DNA of 64,000 nt, taken from the NCBI RefSeq assembly GCF_020595055.1, contig NZ_JAJDOO010000005.1:62001-126000 (forward strand), in the 5' to 3' direction. The notes beneath the pieces are model-generated. The model searched no databases. It had not been told where the DNA came from and saw only the letters and a program-made list of their open reading frames with translations. Shown here in pieces: positions 41,380 through 51,658 of the stretch. The DNA is from Desulfosporosinus shakirovi. Lineage in GTDB: Bacteria > Bacillota > Desulfitobacteriia > Desulfitobacteriales > Desulfitobacteriaceae. Position numbers and translations under genes: made by a program. Numbering within the stretch: position 1 is the stretch's first letter; every line of letters begins with the position of its first letter.

Positions 41380-43074
41380 TCAAACTTCGTCAGAAGACCT
41401 TAAACGTTCAGCAACACCTTTTCCATCAAGAACACCGGGCAGAGGAAAGATGCCCTGTTTCTCCAAGAGCTTGCGCAGTTTTTCTGTTTCTCGAACAATC
41501 ACGACAGTAGTACTGTATAATCCGAGCACATACTCCCGGTATTTACGAGCCGAAGCAATAGAAGCCGCTTGTTCCGGTGTGGTGCATTCCAAGAGGCTAA
41601 GTTGAACGAAGGTGACTTGACCAAAGGACTCACCCCATTGTCGGAGAGTAAGGACAAGGTTCTCGGGCAAAGTATATGCGCTTAGTTTTGTAAGCAAGTC
41701 CAGCACTTCAGAGGCAGGCACTCCTCGTTTCAGAGCGTTCATGAAGTAATTCTTGTCTAAGCGGTATTTAAGCATCTGGTCCTGCTGTACTAGCAGGGCG
41801 AATTGACTTAGTTGCCAACGAGTCGACCAAGATGCAGAGTGGGGAAGTAATATTTCATAGTTCGGTTGGACATATGCCGTATCCGGTCCACTCGTTGGAT
41901 AGACCTGATCGATGAGACACTTGATCTCAGCAGTATAATCCTCTACTTTTTGCCGTTTTAATAATTTCGGGATAAGAAACTGTCCCAATGGAGTAAGCCT
42001 CACTAAAATATCTTCCTGATATTCGCCCCAATCCAGTAAACCAAGGAAACGCATTGGGTCCAACAAGCTAATTATTCTATCCCTTGGAAACAAGGCACGT
42101 GAAAAGTCCGCTGGAATCAACTTACTCGCCTTTTGAGTCCAGCTTGTCCATGCAGTACAGTTGACCAATAATGGCAACATCAGAAAAAATCCTTTATTAG
42201 GAATAGTATTCAGGTGAGAAGGACAAATCTGGCAAAGTAAATCTTCTACTGTAATCTGCTCTGTTAATTCTCTTCCCAATGCAGTTAGCGCTAACCGATC
42301 TCCTTTTGGTGAAATCAATTTGAAAAAATTCACTACTCCTAAAAGCCAGAAAAAATAGCTCTCTATAGTAAAAAGTTTATCAGGCCGAGCAGGCTCAGTC
42401 AAAGCGGCCAGCACACGCTTTAAAGAGTTTTTGTTGACCTCACGAGCACGTGTGATCGAAACTTCGCCTTGCTCAACCATCACTAGAAAATTAAAAATGT
42501 TATCTAAAGTACCTGACAAGTCGGCAGTATAGGATCGCACCGGCTCGAGCTTAAGTAACTCCGGGTAAACTTGATCATCGATAAACCGCCAAAACGCTTC
42601 AGTTACCCCTTTTTCAAGAGAAAGCAAATTCGAATAACGTCCTTCAACCATGAGACCGACTTTCTTCCATTTGCTGATTATCCTCATCGCTTCAGGATAA
42701 TCAGGACCCAAAAGATCCCTGTCTAAATAACGAAAGCTATCATAGTTATAACTATAAAACCGGTCAATGCTCACGTCCTTAGGTTGTCTATAGACCGTGA
42801 AGGCAAGTAGAATTCGCTCCAGCGGATCCATCTTGGCAAGATAGTCGGGCCAAGACTCTGGCTTAAGCTTCTTTTGAGGAACTGCATTAGGTTTAGCCAC
42901 TGATTTGATGCTTGTTTTAGGGTTCCGTTTATTGCTCGGCTCCAAAGGCCTGCCCGAAACTGCGTTTGTAGAAGAATTGTTTTCTGAAGGCTGATCCTCT
43001 TTATGAATAGGCGGCTTAAAACCAGGAGGCAATTTTTCTCCGAAAACCGGACGCCATTTGGGAGTTTTAGACAT
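41380..43074 (-). CDS. Helicase-associated protein with Helicase_C_3-like domain, XPB partner
   Basis: A 564-aa protein resembling mycobacterial Rv0862c, which is encoded next to the XPB helicase there. A disordered basic N terminus (about 1-75) precedes helical and winged-helix-like regions. The C-terminal part (VQPNYEILLPHS, then YRLDKNYFMNALKRGV, LLTKLSAYTLPENL) matches the Helicase_C_3 pattern. The same pattern forms the N terminus of the XPB protein encoded 14 bases upstream, so the two likely act as partners. Role in DNA repair is inferred, not shown. Confidence 0.75.
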   Translation of the reverse strand: MSKTPKWRPVFGEKLPPGFKPPIHKEDQPSENNSSTNAVSGRPLEPSNKRNPKTSIKSVAKPNAVPQKKLKPESWPDYLAKMDPLERILLAFTVYRQPKDVSIDRFYSYNYDSFRYLDRDLLGPDYPEAMRIISKWKKVGLMVEGRYSNLLSLEKGVTEAFWRFIDDQVYPELLKLEPVRSYTADLSGTLDNIFNFLVMVEQGEVSITRAREVNKNSLKRVLAALTEPARPDKLFTIESYFFWLLGVVNFFKLISPKGDRLALTALGRELTEQITVEDLLCQICPSHLNTIPNKGFFLMLPLLVNCTAWTSWTQKASKLIPADFSRALFPRDRIISLLDPMRFLGLLDWGEYQEDILVRLTPLGQFLIPKLLKRQKVEDYTAEIKCLIDQVYPTSGPDTAYVQPNYEILLPHSASWSTRWQLSQFALLVQQDQMLKYRLDKNYFMNALKRGVPASEVLDLLTKLSAYTLPENLVLTLRQWGESFGQVTFVQLSLLECTTPEQAASIASARKYREYVLGLYSTTVVIVRETEKLRKLLEKQGIFPLPGVLDGKGVAERLRSSDEV

Positions 43075-43088
43075 GGTTCAAATCCTCC

Positions 43089-44786
43089 TCATTCAAGATC
43101 TTCCTCGATCATGATCTTGTATGCATACCCTTGTTCGGTGAGAAAAAGCTGACGGTGCATAGCAAATTCCTGTTCCTTGGTATCCTTTGTAACTAAGCTG
43201 TAGAAATAAGCTTTGCTCTCTCCTTGCTTAGGCCGTAATATTCGGCCTAACCTTTGCGCCTCTTCCTGCCGGGATCCAAAGGTACCGGAGACCTGAATGG
43301 CTACATTGGCATCCGGTAAATCGATGGCAAAATTGGCCACTTTAGATACCACTAAACGACGCAAGCGGCCGCTTCGAAATTCTTCGTAGAGACGGTCACG
43401 TTCCCGTTGCGGAGTTTTACCCGTAATTAAGGGCGCATCCAGCTCACGGGCCAGCATTTCCAACTGCCGGATATACTGTCCAATCACCAACACTAAGTCA
43501 TCACGATGTCGCTCTATCAACTCAGACACCTTGTCCGACTTGAGAGGATTCTCCGCCGCCAACCGGAATTTCTCTTTTTCCTCCGCTAAGGCATAGTCCA
43601 TCCGGCGAGCTTTACTCATTGGGATTCTCCACTCCATGCACTCAGCCGTGGCTATCCATCCTTGAGCTTCCAAAATCTTCCACGGGACATCCATTTTCTT
43701 CGGACCGATCAAAGTAAAAACTTCATCCTCCCTGCCATCTTCCCGCACTAAGGTTGCCGTCAATCCAAGGCGTCGTTTGGCCTGCAAATCGGCTGTGGCA
43801 CGAAAAACTGGTGCAGGTAACAGATGCACCTCATCATAGATAATCAGTCCCCAGTTCTTTTCATTAAATACGTGAAAGTGACTAAAGTTCCCTTCAACAC
43901 GAGAGCGATGGGTAAGAATTTGGTACGTAGCTACAGTGACCGGGCAGATCTCTTTTTTCCCACCTGTATATTCCCCTATCTGGGAAATATCCAGGGTGGT
44001 TTTATTCGCCAATTCGCCCAGCCATTGCTTGACAGCACTCGTATTTGTCGTCAAGATCAGAGTCTCACACTGCAATTCCATCATCACACCCATGCCGATC
44101 ACCGTCTTACCCGCACCGCATGGCAACACTAAAACTCCACTTCCACCATGCACCGAACCTTGCTGATGAAAGGTTGCGACAGCTTCTTGCTGGTATGACC
44201 GCAGGGCAAAGGGTTCACTCTCAGAATTGTCGGTACGCCAGGCCATCGGCAAAGGGGTACCTGCCATATAACCCGCCAAGTCTTCGACTGGATAAAACAG
44301 CTTCATCAGGAGTTGTTTCAATTGCCCGCGTGCTTCTGGATTGATCTCTGCTCGGGTAGAGGAACTTAGGGAATCGCCGTTCCTGTCACCGTCTCCAAGC
44401 AAGGGCTTGACCTCTTTATGACGGACGATTTCCAAGATAATCAACGGGTCCTCCGCAGTCAGAAAAAGTTTATTATCCTCTCGAACAAGTTTTACTAAGC
44501 CGTAGCGACCCATAAGCTGCTGAATTTCTGTACATACCGAGTCAGGCAGAGGGAATTTACTGTAGCGCTCCAGACCATTTAAGACATCAGCAACAGAAAC
44601 TCCGCTAGAGGCTGCGTTCCATAACGATAACGGAGTAATCCGGTAAGTATGGATATACTCCGGGCTTTTTTCCAATTCTGCAAAGATTGCTAATGTATCG
44701 CGGGCTTCTTCATATAGAGGATTATGTACTTCCAACAGAACCGATCGATCGCTTTGGATGATCACAGGGTTGGTTGCAGATGGCAT
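43089..44786 (-). CDS. XPB/Ssl2-type DNA repair helicase
   Basis: A 565-aa SF2 helicase. The N terminus has a Helicase_C_3-like domain (VIIQSDRSVLLEVHNP, then PLSLWNAASSGV). Helicase motifs: I LPCGAGKTV, II YDEVH, III LTATLVRED which contains the XPB-specific RED motif, and VI EEAQRLGRILRP. Bacterial XPB proteins unwind DNA 3' to 5' and are common in actinobacteria and some Firmicutes. ATG at 44,786 follows GAAGGAG. It forms an operon with the partner at 41,380. The archaeal nuclease partner Bax1 is not present. Confidence 0.9.
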   Translation of the reverse strand: MPSATNPVIIQSDRSVLLEVHNPLYEEARDTLAIFAELEKSPEYIHTYRITPLSLWNAASSGVSVADVLNGLERYSKFPLPDSVCTEIQQLMGRYGLVKLVREDNKLFLTAEDPLIILEIVRHKEVKPLLGDGDRNGDSLSSSTRAEINPEARGQLKQLLMKLFYPVEDLAGYMAGTPLPMAWRTDNSESEPFALRSYQQEAVATFHQQGSVHGGSGVLVLPCGAGKTVIGMGVMMELQCETLILTTNTSAVKQWLGELANKTTLDISQIGEYTGGKKEICPVTVATYQILTHRSRVEGNFSHFHVFNEKNWGLIIYDEVHLLPAPVFRATADLQAKRRLGLTATLVREDGREDEVFTLIGPKKMDVPWKILEAQGWIATAECMEWRIPMSKARRMDYALAEEKEKFRLAAENPLKSDKVSELIERHRDDLVLVIGQYIRQLEMLARELDAPLITGKTPQRERDRLYEEFRSGRLRRLVVSKVANFAIDLPDANVAIQVSGTFGSRQEEAQRLGRILRPKQGESKAYFYSLVTKDTKEQEFAMHRQLFLTEQGYAYKIMIEEDLE

Positions 44787-44832
44787 TAGGGTCTCCTTCT
44801 TCCGATTAAATTCGTCATAATTATAGCATAAA

Positions 44833-44860
44833 AAAAGAGCACTTCGAAGAGTGCTCTTTT
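44833..44860 (-). terminator. Terminator of the efflux operon
   Basis: AAAAGAGCACT pairs with AGTGCTCTTTT around a 6-base loop. On the minus strand a T-run follows, and it lies downstream of the permease stop at 44,934. Confidence 0.8.
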
Positions 44861-44933
44861 ACAAATGCCAGTTTATACAGTCTTTCCTTTTACTGCGCTC
44901 TAACGTATTAGGCAGTACTCCTTATTTTGAAGC

Positions 44934-46106
44934 CTAAACGTGTCTAAGTGCATCTATTGGATTCAATCTGCTGGCTTTTCTTGCCGGAGCCAAGCCAAAG
45001 ATAGTCCCTACCGCTGCCGAAAAACCTACTGCAAGTATAATTGTCCAAGCTGTAATAGTAAACGTAAAGTCCATTATAACAGCTGCGGATAAGGCGATTA
45101 TTATCCCAAGGATCAACCCAAGTATACCTCCAAATAAGGAAATAAAGATGGACTCAATGAGAAACTGCAATTGAATTTGGGCAGGTTCTGCTCCTAGGGC
45201 CTTCCTAAGTCCAATTTCCGTGGTGCGTTCAGTAACGGATACTAACATCATGTTCATAATTCCAATTCCGCCTACAAGCAAGGAAATTGAGGCGATACCA
45301 GCAAGCAAAAGCGTCAGCATACCTGTTATATTACCGATAACATCAATTATATTCTGCATATTAAGCACACTGAAAGTGTTTTCGCGGTAGTTAAAAGCAG
45401 AATTTAAAATTGTAGTCAGATCATTGGTAATACTCTCTGACTCGTTGGCATCGCTCATATACACATCGACGCTTGTAATGTTTCTCACGCCCAGTGTTTT
45501 CATCGCCGAGGTGTAGGGCATAATGACCGTATTGTTGGTTGAAGCCAAGATCGAACCGCTAGATTCTTTTAAAACTCCAACCAAGGTAACCGTGTTACCA
45601 TTGATCAATATTTTTTGACCAACAGGCTCAGTCCCGAAAAACAGCTCTTTTGCGAGATCGCTGCCTATTACAGCGATTGAATTTTTGTTGTTAACATCAA
45701 GAATATTTACCCCTCTGCCTCTTGCTAAAATATCCGATTCTTTTTTGAAGTAAACTTCATTTTTACCTTCCACCGAAACCCCTGTTTTAACATTACGGTC
45801 ATATACGAACGAGGTCTTACCCGAAACAGTTGGCGAAACCCCACTGACATTATTAACCTGTGAAAGCTGCACTAAATCATTTTCATTCAGTCCTTGCTTT
45901 AAACGTGTTCCCATGGCTTGAATGGTAATTTTATCAGCACCCAACGATGATATCTGGCTTGTAATGCTGCCAGTTGCCCCCTGTACTATGGTAATCAACG
46001 CAATGATTGAGGAGACCCCTATCAACACACCCAGTACGGTTAAAAAGGAACGCATTTTATTATGAATTATATTGCTCCAAGCCATTTTCATAGATTCTTT
46101 CAACAT
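44934..46106 (-). CDS. MacB-like ABC transporter permease
   Basis: A 390-aa FtsX-type permease: one N-terminal membrane segment (about 20-42), a large extracytoplasmic MacB-PCD domain (about 45-240) and three C-terminal segments. GGIGIMNMMLVSVTERTTEIGLRKALGA (blocks GGIGIMNMMLVSV, RTTEIGLRKALGA) is the family signature. It works with the ATPase at 46,106 and the adaptor at 46,786 as a MacAB-like exporter of peptides, lipids or drugs. Its start overlaps the ATPase stop by one base. Confidence 0.9.
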   Translation of the reverse strand: MLKESMKMAWSNIIHNKMRSFLTVLGVLIGVSSIIALITIVQGATGSITSQISSLGADKITIQAMGTRLKQGLNENDLVQLSQVNNVSGVSPTVSGKTSFVYDRNVKTGVSVEGKNEVYFKKESDILARGRGVNILDVNNKNSIAVIGSDLAKELFFGTEPVGQKILINGNTVTLVGVLKESSGSILASTNNTVIMPYTSAMKTLGVRNITSVDVYMSDANESESITNDLTTILNSAFNYRENTFSVLNMQNIIDVIGNITGMLTLLLAGIASISLLVGGIGIMNMMLVSVTERTTEIGLRKALGAEPAQIQLQFLIESIFISLFGGILGLILGIIIALSAAVIMDFTFTITAWTIILAVGFSAAVGTIFGLAPARKASRLNPIDALRHV

Positions 46107-46789
46107 TAGCTCACAGCCCCCTCACTTAAGCATCCGTCAAGGATATTTACGATTCTTTTGGAATATCTTGCAATGTTGGTATCATGAGTAATCATAATAA
46201 TGGTTCTTCCCTCATCATTTAGTTCTTTAAAGAGTTGCATTATCTGCTGTCCGGTCTTCTGGTCAAGTGCACCGGTCGGCTCGTCTGCAAGCAGGATCGT
46301 CGGTTCAGTCACTACAGAACGGGCAATAGCAACACGTTGTTGTTGTCCGCCTGAAAGCTGGTTTGGGTAATTGTTCATTTTATCTGTCAGACCTACACGC
46401 CCAAGAATTTCAGCCGCCCTTTTATGGCGATTTTCCGGAGATACTCCAGCATAAATCATCGGAAGTTCTACGTTTTCAAGGGCAGTCAATCTTTGCAGAA
46501 GCTGAAAGCTCTGAAAAACAAAACCAATTTCTCGATTGCGTATTCGTGCCAATTCCTTTTCGTCTAAATCTTCAACATCGTTATTGGCCAGAATATATTT
46601 TCCACTCGTCGGAACGTCAAGACAACCAATAATATTCATAAGGGTAGATTTACCAGACCCGGAGGGCCCTAGAATAGATACAAACTCCCCTTCATTGATT
46701 TTTAGGTTAATTTTATTAAGTACCACAAGCTCTTCAGCATCTAGGAAGTAGCATTTGACAATGTCCAGCATATTTAAGATTTCGCTCAT
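46106..46789 (-). CDS. ABC transporter ATP-binding protein (MacB/LolD type)
   Basis: A 227-aa ATPase with Walker [10 protein letters not shown], signature [13 protein letters not shown], Walker [13 protein letters not shown] and the H-loop MITHDT. Length and the [20 protein letters not shown] block are typical of the LolD/MacB group. The start ATG overlaps the adaptor stop (ATGA). Energises export by the adjacent permease. Confidence 0.93.
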   Translation of the reverse strand: MSEILNMLDIVKCYFLDAEELVVLNKINLKINEGEFVSILGPSGSGKSTLMNIIGCLDVPTSGKYILANNDVEDLDEKELARIRNREIGFVFQSFQLLQRLTALENVELPMIYAGVSPENRHKRAAEILGRVGLTDKMNNYPNQLSGGQQQRVAIARSVVTEPTILLADEPTGALDQKTGQQIMQLFKELNDEGRTIIMITHDTNIARYSKRIVNILDGCLSEGAVS

Positions 46790-47697
46790 TGACCCATACC
46801 ACCTTCAACGCCGCCTTTAGTTGATTCGTCCCTGTCTTGCCCCATTTGTGCACCCGGACCAAAATCAGCAGCCTTAGCAGTTGGCGGCACTAATACAATA
46901 TCGTTGGCAGTCACTCCACTTTTAATTTCTGCAAGTACACCATCATTGATACCTAGAGTCAACTCAACAGTTTTAGGCAAATTGTTGCTGTCTTTTATCA
47001 ACACATACGGGGTGTTTTGAGCGTCAAACTGTATTGCAGACATTGGCATCAGCACGGCATTTGTGACACTTTGATTGATAACCTTGGCCTCTGCCGACAT
47101 ACCTGTACGGAGGTTGTTATCCTTAGCAAGTGAAATAGTCGCTGTAAAATTTGTAACCCCGTTTGCATATTCTCCTTCTTTAGATACATCCTTAATCTTT
47201 CCGCTAATATCTTTCTTCAATGAATGAATAGTAACGATAGCATCCTTGTCTTTAGAAACAGCTGACAGGTCGTACTCATCAACCTGTACTTTCAGTTGCA
47301 AATCTGTATAGTCCACAATATCAATCAACTTTGCGCCAGGCATAAGCTGTGCATTTTCTTCTGCATAAATGCCAGAGACTTCTCCCGCGATCTTAGACTT
47401 TATTTCTCCGCCCCCAACTGTCGTCATTAACACAAGATCATTTGTAACTTCTTCCTCCTCTTTAACCTTAATCTCCTTAATTTGCATCGCCTTATCCGCA
47501 AAAACAGTCTGTCTGTTTTTGGCTTCAACGCTGCCTGAGAAGCTGTAATTAGTAGTTAAATTACCGATGGTCGGTCTGAACTCAGTATAGTCTATTTTTT
47601 TGGGCCTAAGATATAAGGCAATAGCTGAAGCCAAAACTAATACTCCTATAAGTGACCATATAATGACTTTTCTATTGCCCGTTTTTTTGTTTTTCAT
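46786..47697 (-). CDS. Efflux adaptor (HlyD/MacA-like) membrane protein
   Basis: About 303 aa. A single N-terminal membrane segment (residues about 13-28) anchors an extracytoplasmic adaptor with a lipoyl-like barrel: GSVEAKNRQTVFADKAMQI and GEVSGIYAEENAQLMPGAKL. The C-terminal part is glycine-rich (GGVEGGMGQ). ATG 47,697 lies 7 bases after GAGGT. First gene of the three-gene efflux operon. In Gram-positives such adaptors assist MacB-like exporters without an outer-membrane channel. Confidence 0.86.
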   Translation of the reverse strand: MKNKKTGNRKVIIWSLIGVLVLASAIALYLRPKKIDYTEFRPTIGNLTTNYSFSGSVEAKNRQTVFADKAMQIKEIKVKEEEEVTNDLVLMTTVGGGEIKSKIAGEVSGIYAEENAQLMPGAKLIDIVDYTDLQLKVQVDEYDLSAVSKDKDAIVTIHSLKKDISGKIKDVSKEGEYANGVTNFTATISLAKDNNLRTGMSAEAKVINQSVTNAVLMPMSAIQFDAQNTPYVLIKDSNNLPKTVELTLGINDGVLAEIKSGVTANDIVLVPPTAKAADFGPGAQMGQDRDESTKGGVEGGMGQ

Positions 47698-47812
47698 CAA
47701 ACTTACCTCATCTTTCCCATTTCTTTTTTAGCAGTTTGCCTATTAATTGCGGTAATATACCCTATCCATAATACTTCAGTAAACTCGTTTATCTTAAGAT
47801 CAAACGCAATAA

Positions 47813-47848
47813 AAGAATCCCCACCTAGTTAAACAGGTGAAGATTCTT
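47813..47848 (-). terminator. Terminator of the pyruvate:ferredoxin oxidoreductase gene
   Basis: AAGAATCCCCACCT pairs with AGGTGAAGATTCTT (two mismatches). On the minus strand it is followed by TTATTG. Its core resembles the hairpin at 36,135. Confidence 0.6.
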
Positions 47849-47931
47849 AAAATCACTTCTGCCAGTTGCCTACTCATGAAAACTGGCAACTCCAACGCAG
47901 ACCCCTTTCCTATAAAATGGTGGAGGTTCAA

Positions 47932-50900
47932 TCAATATTGCATTTCCGCAAAACGCTTTAAGGTCTGATATTTTTCTCGAGCGTGCCCTTCAGCCGCATC
48001 GAACATCTCTTGAGCGACATCTGGGAATACGTTCATGAGAGAAGAGTAACGGATTTCGCCTTTTAAGAAATCCTGGAAAGAAGCAGTGGGTTCCTTCGAG
48101 TCAAGAACAAACGGATTCTTGCCTTGATCTTTAAGACGAGGGTCATGTCTCCAGAGATGCCAGTACCCTGCTTCAACTGCCTTTTTCTGTTCAACGATAC
48201 TCGTGCCCATACCGGATTTGATCCCATGATTGACACAAGTAGCGTAGGCAATTATGATAGACGGCCCACGATAACTTTCTGCTTCAGCAATCGCTTTAAT
48301 TGTTTGATTCATATTAGCTCCCATAGCAATTTGAGCAACATAGACATAGCCATAGGTCGTGGCCATTAGTCCAAGATCCTTTTTACGAACCTTTTTCCCT
48401 GAAGCTGCAAATTTTGCGATGGCTGCCGTCTGAGTTGCCTTTGAGGCTTGTCCCCCCGTATTGGAGTAAACTTCAGTATCCATTATTAGGATATTAACAT
48501 CATCCCCGCTCGCGATGACATGGTCTATTCCATTATAACCAATATCATAAGCAAAACCGTCCCCACCAAAAATCCAAACAGAAGGTTTAATGAGATAATC
48601 CTTCTTCTCCTTGATTTCAAGAAGAAGCGGATTGCCAGCAACATCTTCGTTTTTCATCGCTTCAAGTACTCGGCTCGATGCTCTCTTTGACCCTTCTCCA
48701 TCCTCCATGTTTTCCAGCCATTCCCGGAAGGTTTCTTTAATGTTTTCGTTTAAAGAACTCTCCAAGCCTTGTTGCATCAGCTGAGCTATTTTAGCTCGAA
48801 TTTGCTTGGAACCCAGATATATTCCATAGCCAAATTCAGCATTATCCTCAAAGAGCGGACTCATCCAGGCGGGTCCTTTCCCTTCAGCATTAACCGTATA
48901 CGGAATAGAGGGTGCGCTTCCGCCCCAGATGGAGGAACAACCCGTGGCGTTGGCAATTACCATACGGTCACCATACAACTGTGTAATAAGCCGGGCATAA
49001 GGTGTCTCACCACAGCCCGGACAAGCTCCATTGAACTCAAGCAATGGTTGGGCAAATTGACTTCCTTTTAAGGTCTTGACATCCATGAGATGTCGTTTTT
49101 CAGTCACGTTTTTAATCGCATATTCCCAGTTCTCTGATTCCATTTCAATCTCATGATCAGCAGGTCTCATAATAATCGCTTTCCCTGGTGCAGGACAAAC
49201 GTCGGCACAGTTTGAACACCCTGTGCAATCAAGGGGTGTAACCTGAATTCGATAGTGGTAACCTTCCAGTCCTTTGCCAATTGGCTTCTTTGTTTTGAAG
49301 GTATCCGGTGCTTTTTCAAGCTCCCTGTCATCCAAGAGGAAGGGCCGAATGGTGGCATGAGGACAGACATAGGAACACTGATTACACTGAATACATTTAT
49401 CTATTTGCCATTCGGGTATATAAACTGCAATCCCCCGTTTTTCATATCGAGTTGTGCTTAGCGGGAAAGTACCGTCTTCAACCCCAACAAAAGCACTGGT
49501 CGGCAGGTCTTCTCCCTCATGACGGGCCATAGGCCGTTGAATGTTTTTAATAAAGTCTGGCTCGCTCTTAATTGGCATATCCTCATTAGGAACCTCAGCC
49601 CATGAAGCTAGGACCTCAACTTTATGTAAGGCATTAATTCCGCGGTCGACAGCCTTATAATTCATCTCTACAATATTTGACCCCTTCTTGCCGTAGACTT
49701 TCTGAATAGAGTCTTTCAGGTATTGAATAGCATCCTCGACAGGAATTACCTTCGCTAACTTAAAGAAAGCAGCCTGCATAACCATGTTGATGCGTCCGCC
49801 AAGCCCGATTTCCCCTGCAATGGAAATGGCATCAATGATATAGAAATTAATATTTTTTTTTGCAATATGACGTTTTAGTGAAGCTGGCAGATGAACTTCC
49901 AGTTCATCTGCTCGCCAAGGACAGTTCAGAACAAAGGTTCCGCCTTTTTTTAGGCCTCTCAGGAGATCATAGTGATAAATAAATGACTTATTATGGCAAG
50001 CAATATAATCCGCATCAAAGACCAGATAAGAGGATTTGATAGGTTGCTTGCCAAAGCGCAGGTGTGATATCGTAGTCCCTCCTGATTTCTTACTGTCATA
50101 TTCAAAGTAACCTTGAACATTAAGGTCGGTATTATCTCCGATAATTTTTATTGCGCTTTTATTCGCACCAACCGTACCGTCAGAGCCAAGTCCCCAGAAC
50201 TTACATCGAATTGTCCCTTCCGGCGAAGCGTCAATGGTCTCCTCTATTGGTAAGGAAGTGTGGCTTACGTCATCAACAATGCCGACCGTAAAGTGATCTT
50301 TGGGCTGAGCCTTCTTCAGATTTTGGTAAGTGGCCAGAATTTGGGAAGGAGTAGTATCTCTAGAACCTAATCCATACCTTCCCCCTACGATGATTGGCCT
50401 TATAGTCTCATGGTTAAACATTTGTAAAACATCAAGATATAAAGGTTCACCTGTCGAGCCTGGTTCCTTCGTTCGGTCAAGGACGGAGATCTTCTTAACA
50501 GATTTAGGCAGGACATCAAAGAAGTATTTTTTAGAAAATGGCCGATATAGATGAACTTTAATCAGGCCAACCTTTTCTCCCCTTTGCGCCATGAAGTCAA
50601 TGGTTTCTTCAATAGTATTGCAAACTGAGCCCATAGCTACAATGAGGTTTTCGGCCTCAGGGTCGCCATAATACTGGAAGGGATGGTACTCTCGTCCGGT
50701 AATTTTCTTGATCTCTTTGAAGTAATCTTCGACGATATCCGGTACAGCGTCAAAGAAGGGGTTTGAAACTTCTCGCCCTTGAAAATAAATGTCAGGATTT
50801 TGGGCAGTACCTCTAAGTACTGGATGGTTTGGATTTAAAGCCCGGTCCCTAAATTCCTGAATTTTTTCATAATCCACCAGCTCAGCAATTTCATCATAAC

Positions 50901-51459
50901 TTGTCGTCTCGATTTTTTGTACTTCATGTGAGGTTCTGAACCCATCAAAAAAGTGTAAAACCGGAACCCGTGACTTAATAGCAGAAAGGTGTGAAACAAA
51001 ACCTAAGTCCATCGCTTCTTGAACATTGTTAGTGCAAATCATCGTAAAACCGGTTTGCCGAGCAGCATTGATATCTTGATGATCGCCAAAAATTGACAAA
51101 GCATGTGTTGATAAAGCCCTGGCGGTGACATGGAATACTGCCGGCACTAAATTTCCAACCAATTTATACATTTCAGGAATCATAAGCAGTAAGCCTTGAG
51201 AAGCCGTATAGGTTGTCGTTAAGGCTCCGGCTTGGAGTGAGCCGTGCAGTGCGGCTGAAGCTCCAGACTCAGATTGCATCTCTACAACTCTTACCGGTTG
51301 GTCAAATAAATTCATTTTACCATGTGCTGCCCATTCGTCGACTCCCTCAGCCATCGGAGAAGAAGGCGTAATCGGGAAGATGGTTGCAACCTCAGTCAGA
51401 GCATAAGATGCTTCTGCTGCGGCTTGGTTCCCATCCATTGTTTTCATTTTCTTGGCCAC
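47932..51459 (-). CDS. nifJ: Pyruvate:ferredoxin (flavodoxin) oxidoreductase, single-chain
   Basis: A 1,175-aa homodimeric-type enzyme with all domains in one chain. The N-terminal domain starts MDGNQAAAEASYALTEVA; the ferredoxin domain (about 680-765) has CIQCNQCSYVCP and CTGCSNCADVCP; the TPP domain has CPGCGETPYARL and GGDGFAYDIGYNG. It oxidatively decarboxylates pyruvate to acetyl-CoA and reduces ferredoxin, the central step for using the pyruvate made by the aldolases in this window. ATG 51,459 follows GAGGAGGTAC. Monocistronic with terminator at 47,813. Confidence 0.96.
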   Translation of the reverse strand: MAKKMKTMDGNQAAAEASYALTEVATIFPITPSSPMAEGVDEWAAHGKMNLFDQPVRVVEMQSESGASAALHGSLQAGALTTTYTASQGLLLMIPEMYKLVGNLVPAVFHVTARALSTHALSIFGDHQDINAARQTGFTMICTNNVQEAMDLGFVSHLSAIKSRVPVLHFFDGFRTSHEVQKIETTSYDEIAELVDYEKIQEFRDRALNPNHPVLRGTAQNPDIYFQGREVSNPFFDAVPDIVEDYFKEIKKITGREYHPFQYYGDPEAENLIVAMGSVCNTIEETIDFMAQRGEKVGLIKVHLYRPFSKKYFFDVLPKSVKKISVLDRTKEPGSTGEPLYLDVLQMFNHETIRPIIVGGRYGLGSRDTTPSQILATYQNLKKAQPKDHFTVGIVDDVSHTSLPIEETIDASPEGTIRCKFWGLGSDGTVGANKSAIKIIGDNTDLNVQGYFEYDSKKSGGTTISHLRFGKQPIKSSYLVFDADYIACHNKSFIYHYDLLRGLKKGGTFVLNCPWRADELEVHLPASLKRHIAKKNINFYIIDAISIAGEIGLGGRINMVMQAAFFKLAKVIPVEDAIQYLKDSIQKVYGKKGSNIVEMNYKAVDRGINALHKVEVLASWAEVPNEDMPIKSEPDFIKNIQRPMARHEGEDLPTSAFVGVEDGTFPLSTTRYEKRGIAVYIPEWQIDKCIQCNQCSYVCPHATIRPFLLDDRELEKAPDTFKTKKPIGKGLEGYHYRIQVTPLDCTGCSNCADVCPAPGKAIIMRPADHEIEMESENWEYAIKNVTEKRHLMDVKTLKGSQFAQPLLEFNGACPGCGETPYARLITQLYGDRMVIANATGCSSIWGGSAPSIPYTVNAEGKGPAWMSPLFEDNAEFGYGIYLGSKQIRAKIAQLMQQGLESSLNENIKETFREWLENMEDGEGSKRASSRVLEAMKNEDVAGNPLLLEIKEKKDYLIKPSVWIFGGDGFAYDIGYNGIDHVIASGDDVNILIMDTEVYSNTGGQASKATQTAAIAKFAASGKKVRKKDLGLMATTYGYVYVAQIAMGANMNQTIKAIAEAESYRGPSIIIAYATCVNHGIKSGMGTSIVEQKKAVEAGYWHLWRHDPRLKDQGKNPFVLDSKEPTASFQDFLKGEIRYSSLMNVFPDVAQEMFDAAEGHAREKYQTLKRFAEMQY

Positions 51460-51658
51460 ACTAAGTACCTCCTCAAATAAACTTTAAATCGTAAGCTTGA
51501 ATTAGTATTCGTAACTGGATGACTCTCATACATTTTTTTAATAAAAATATAAAAGTTTTTAAAAATAAGTATGCCGATCACCTCATGTACTTAAATCGGA
51601 TTATTATAAGATATAATAAGAAAAAGAAGTTTTAGATTTAAAGGTGGAGAATTCTAGA

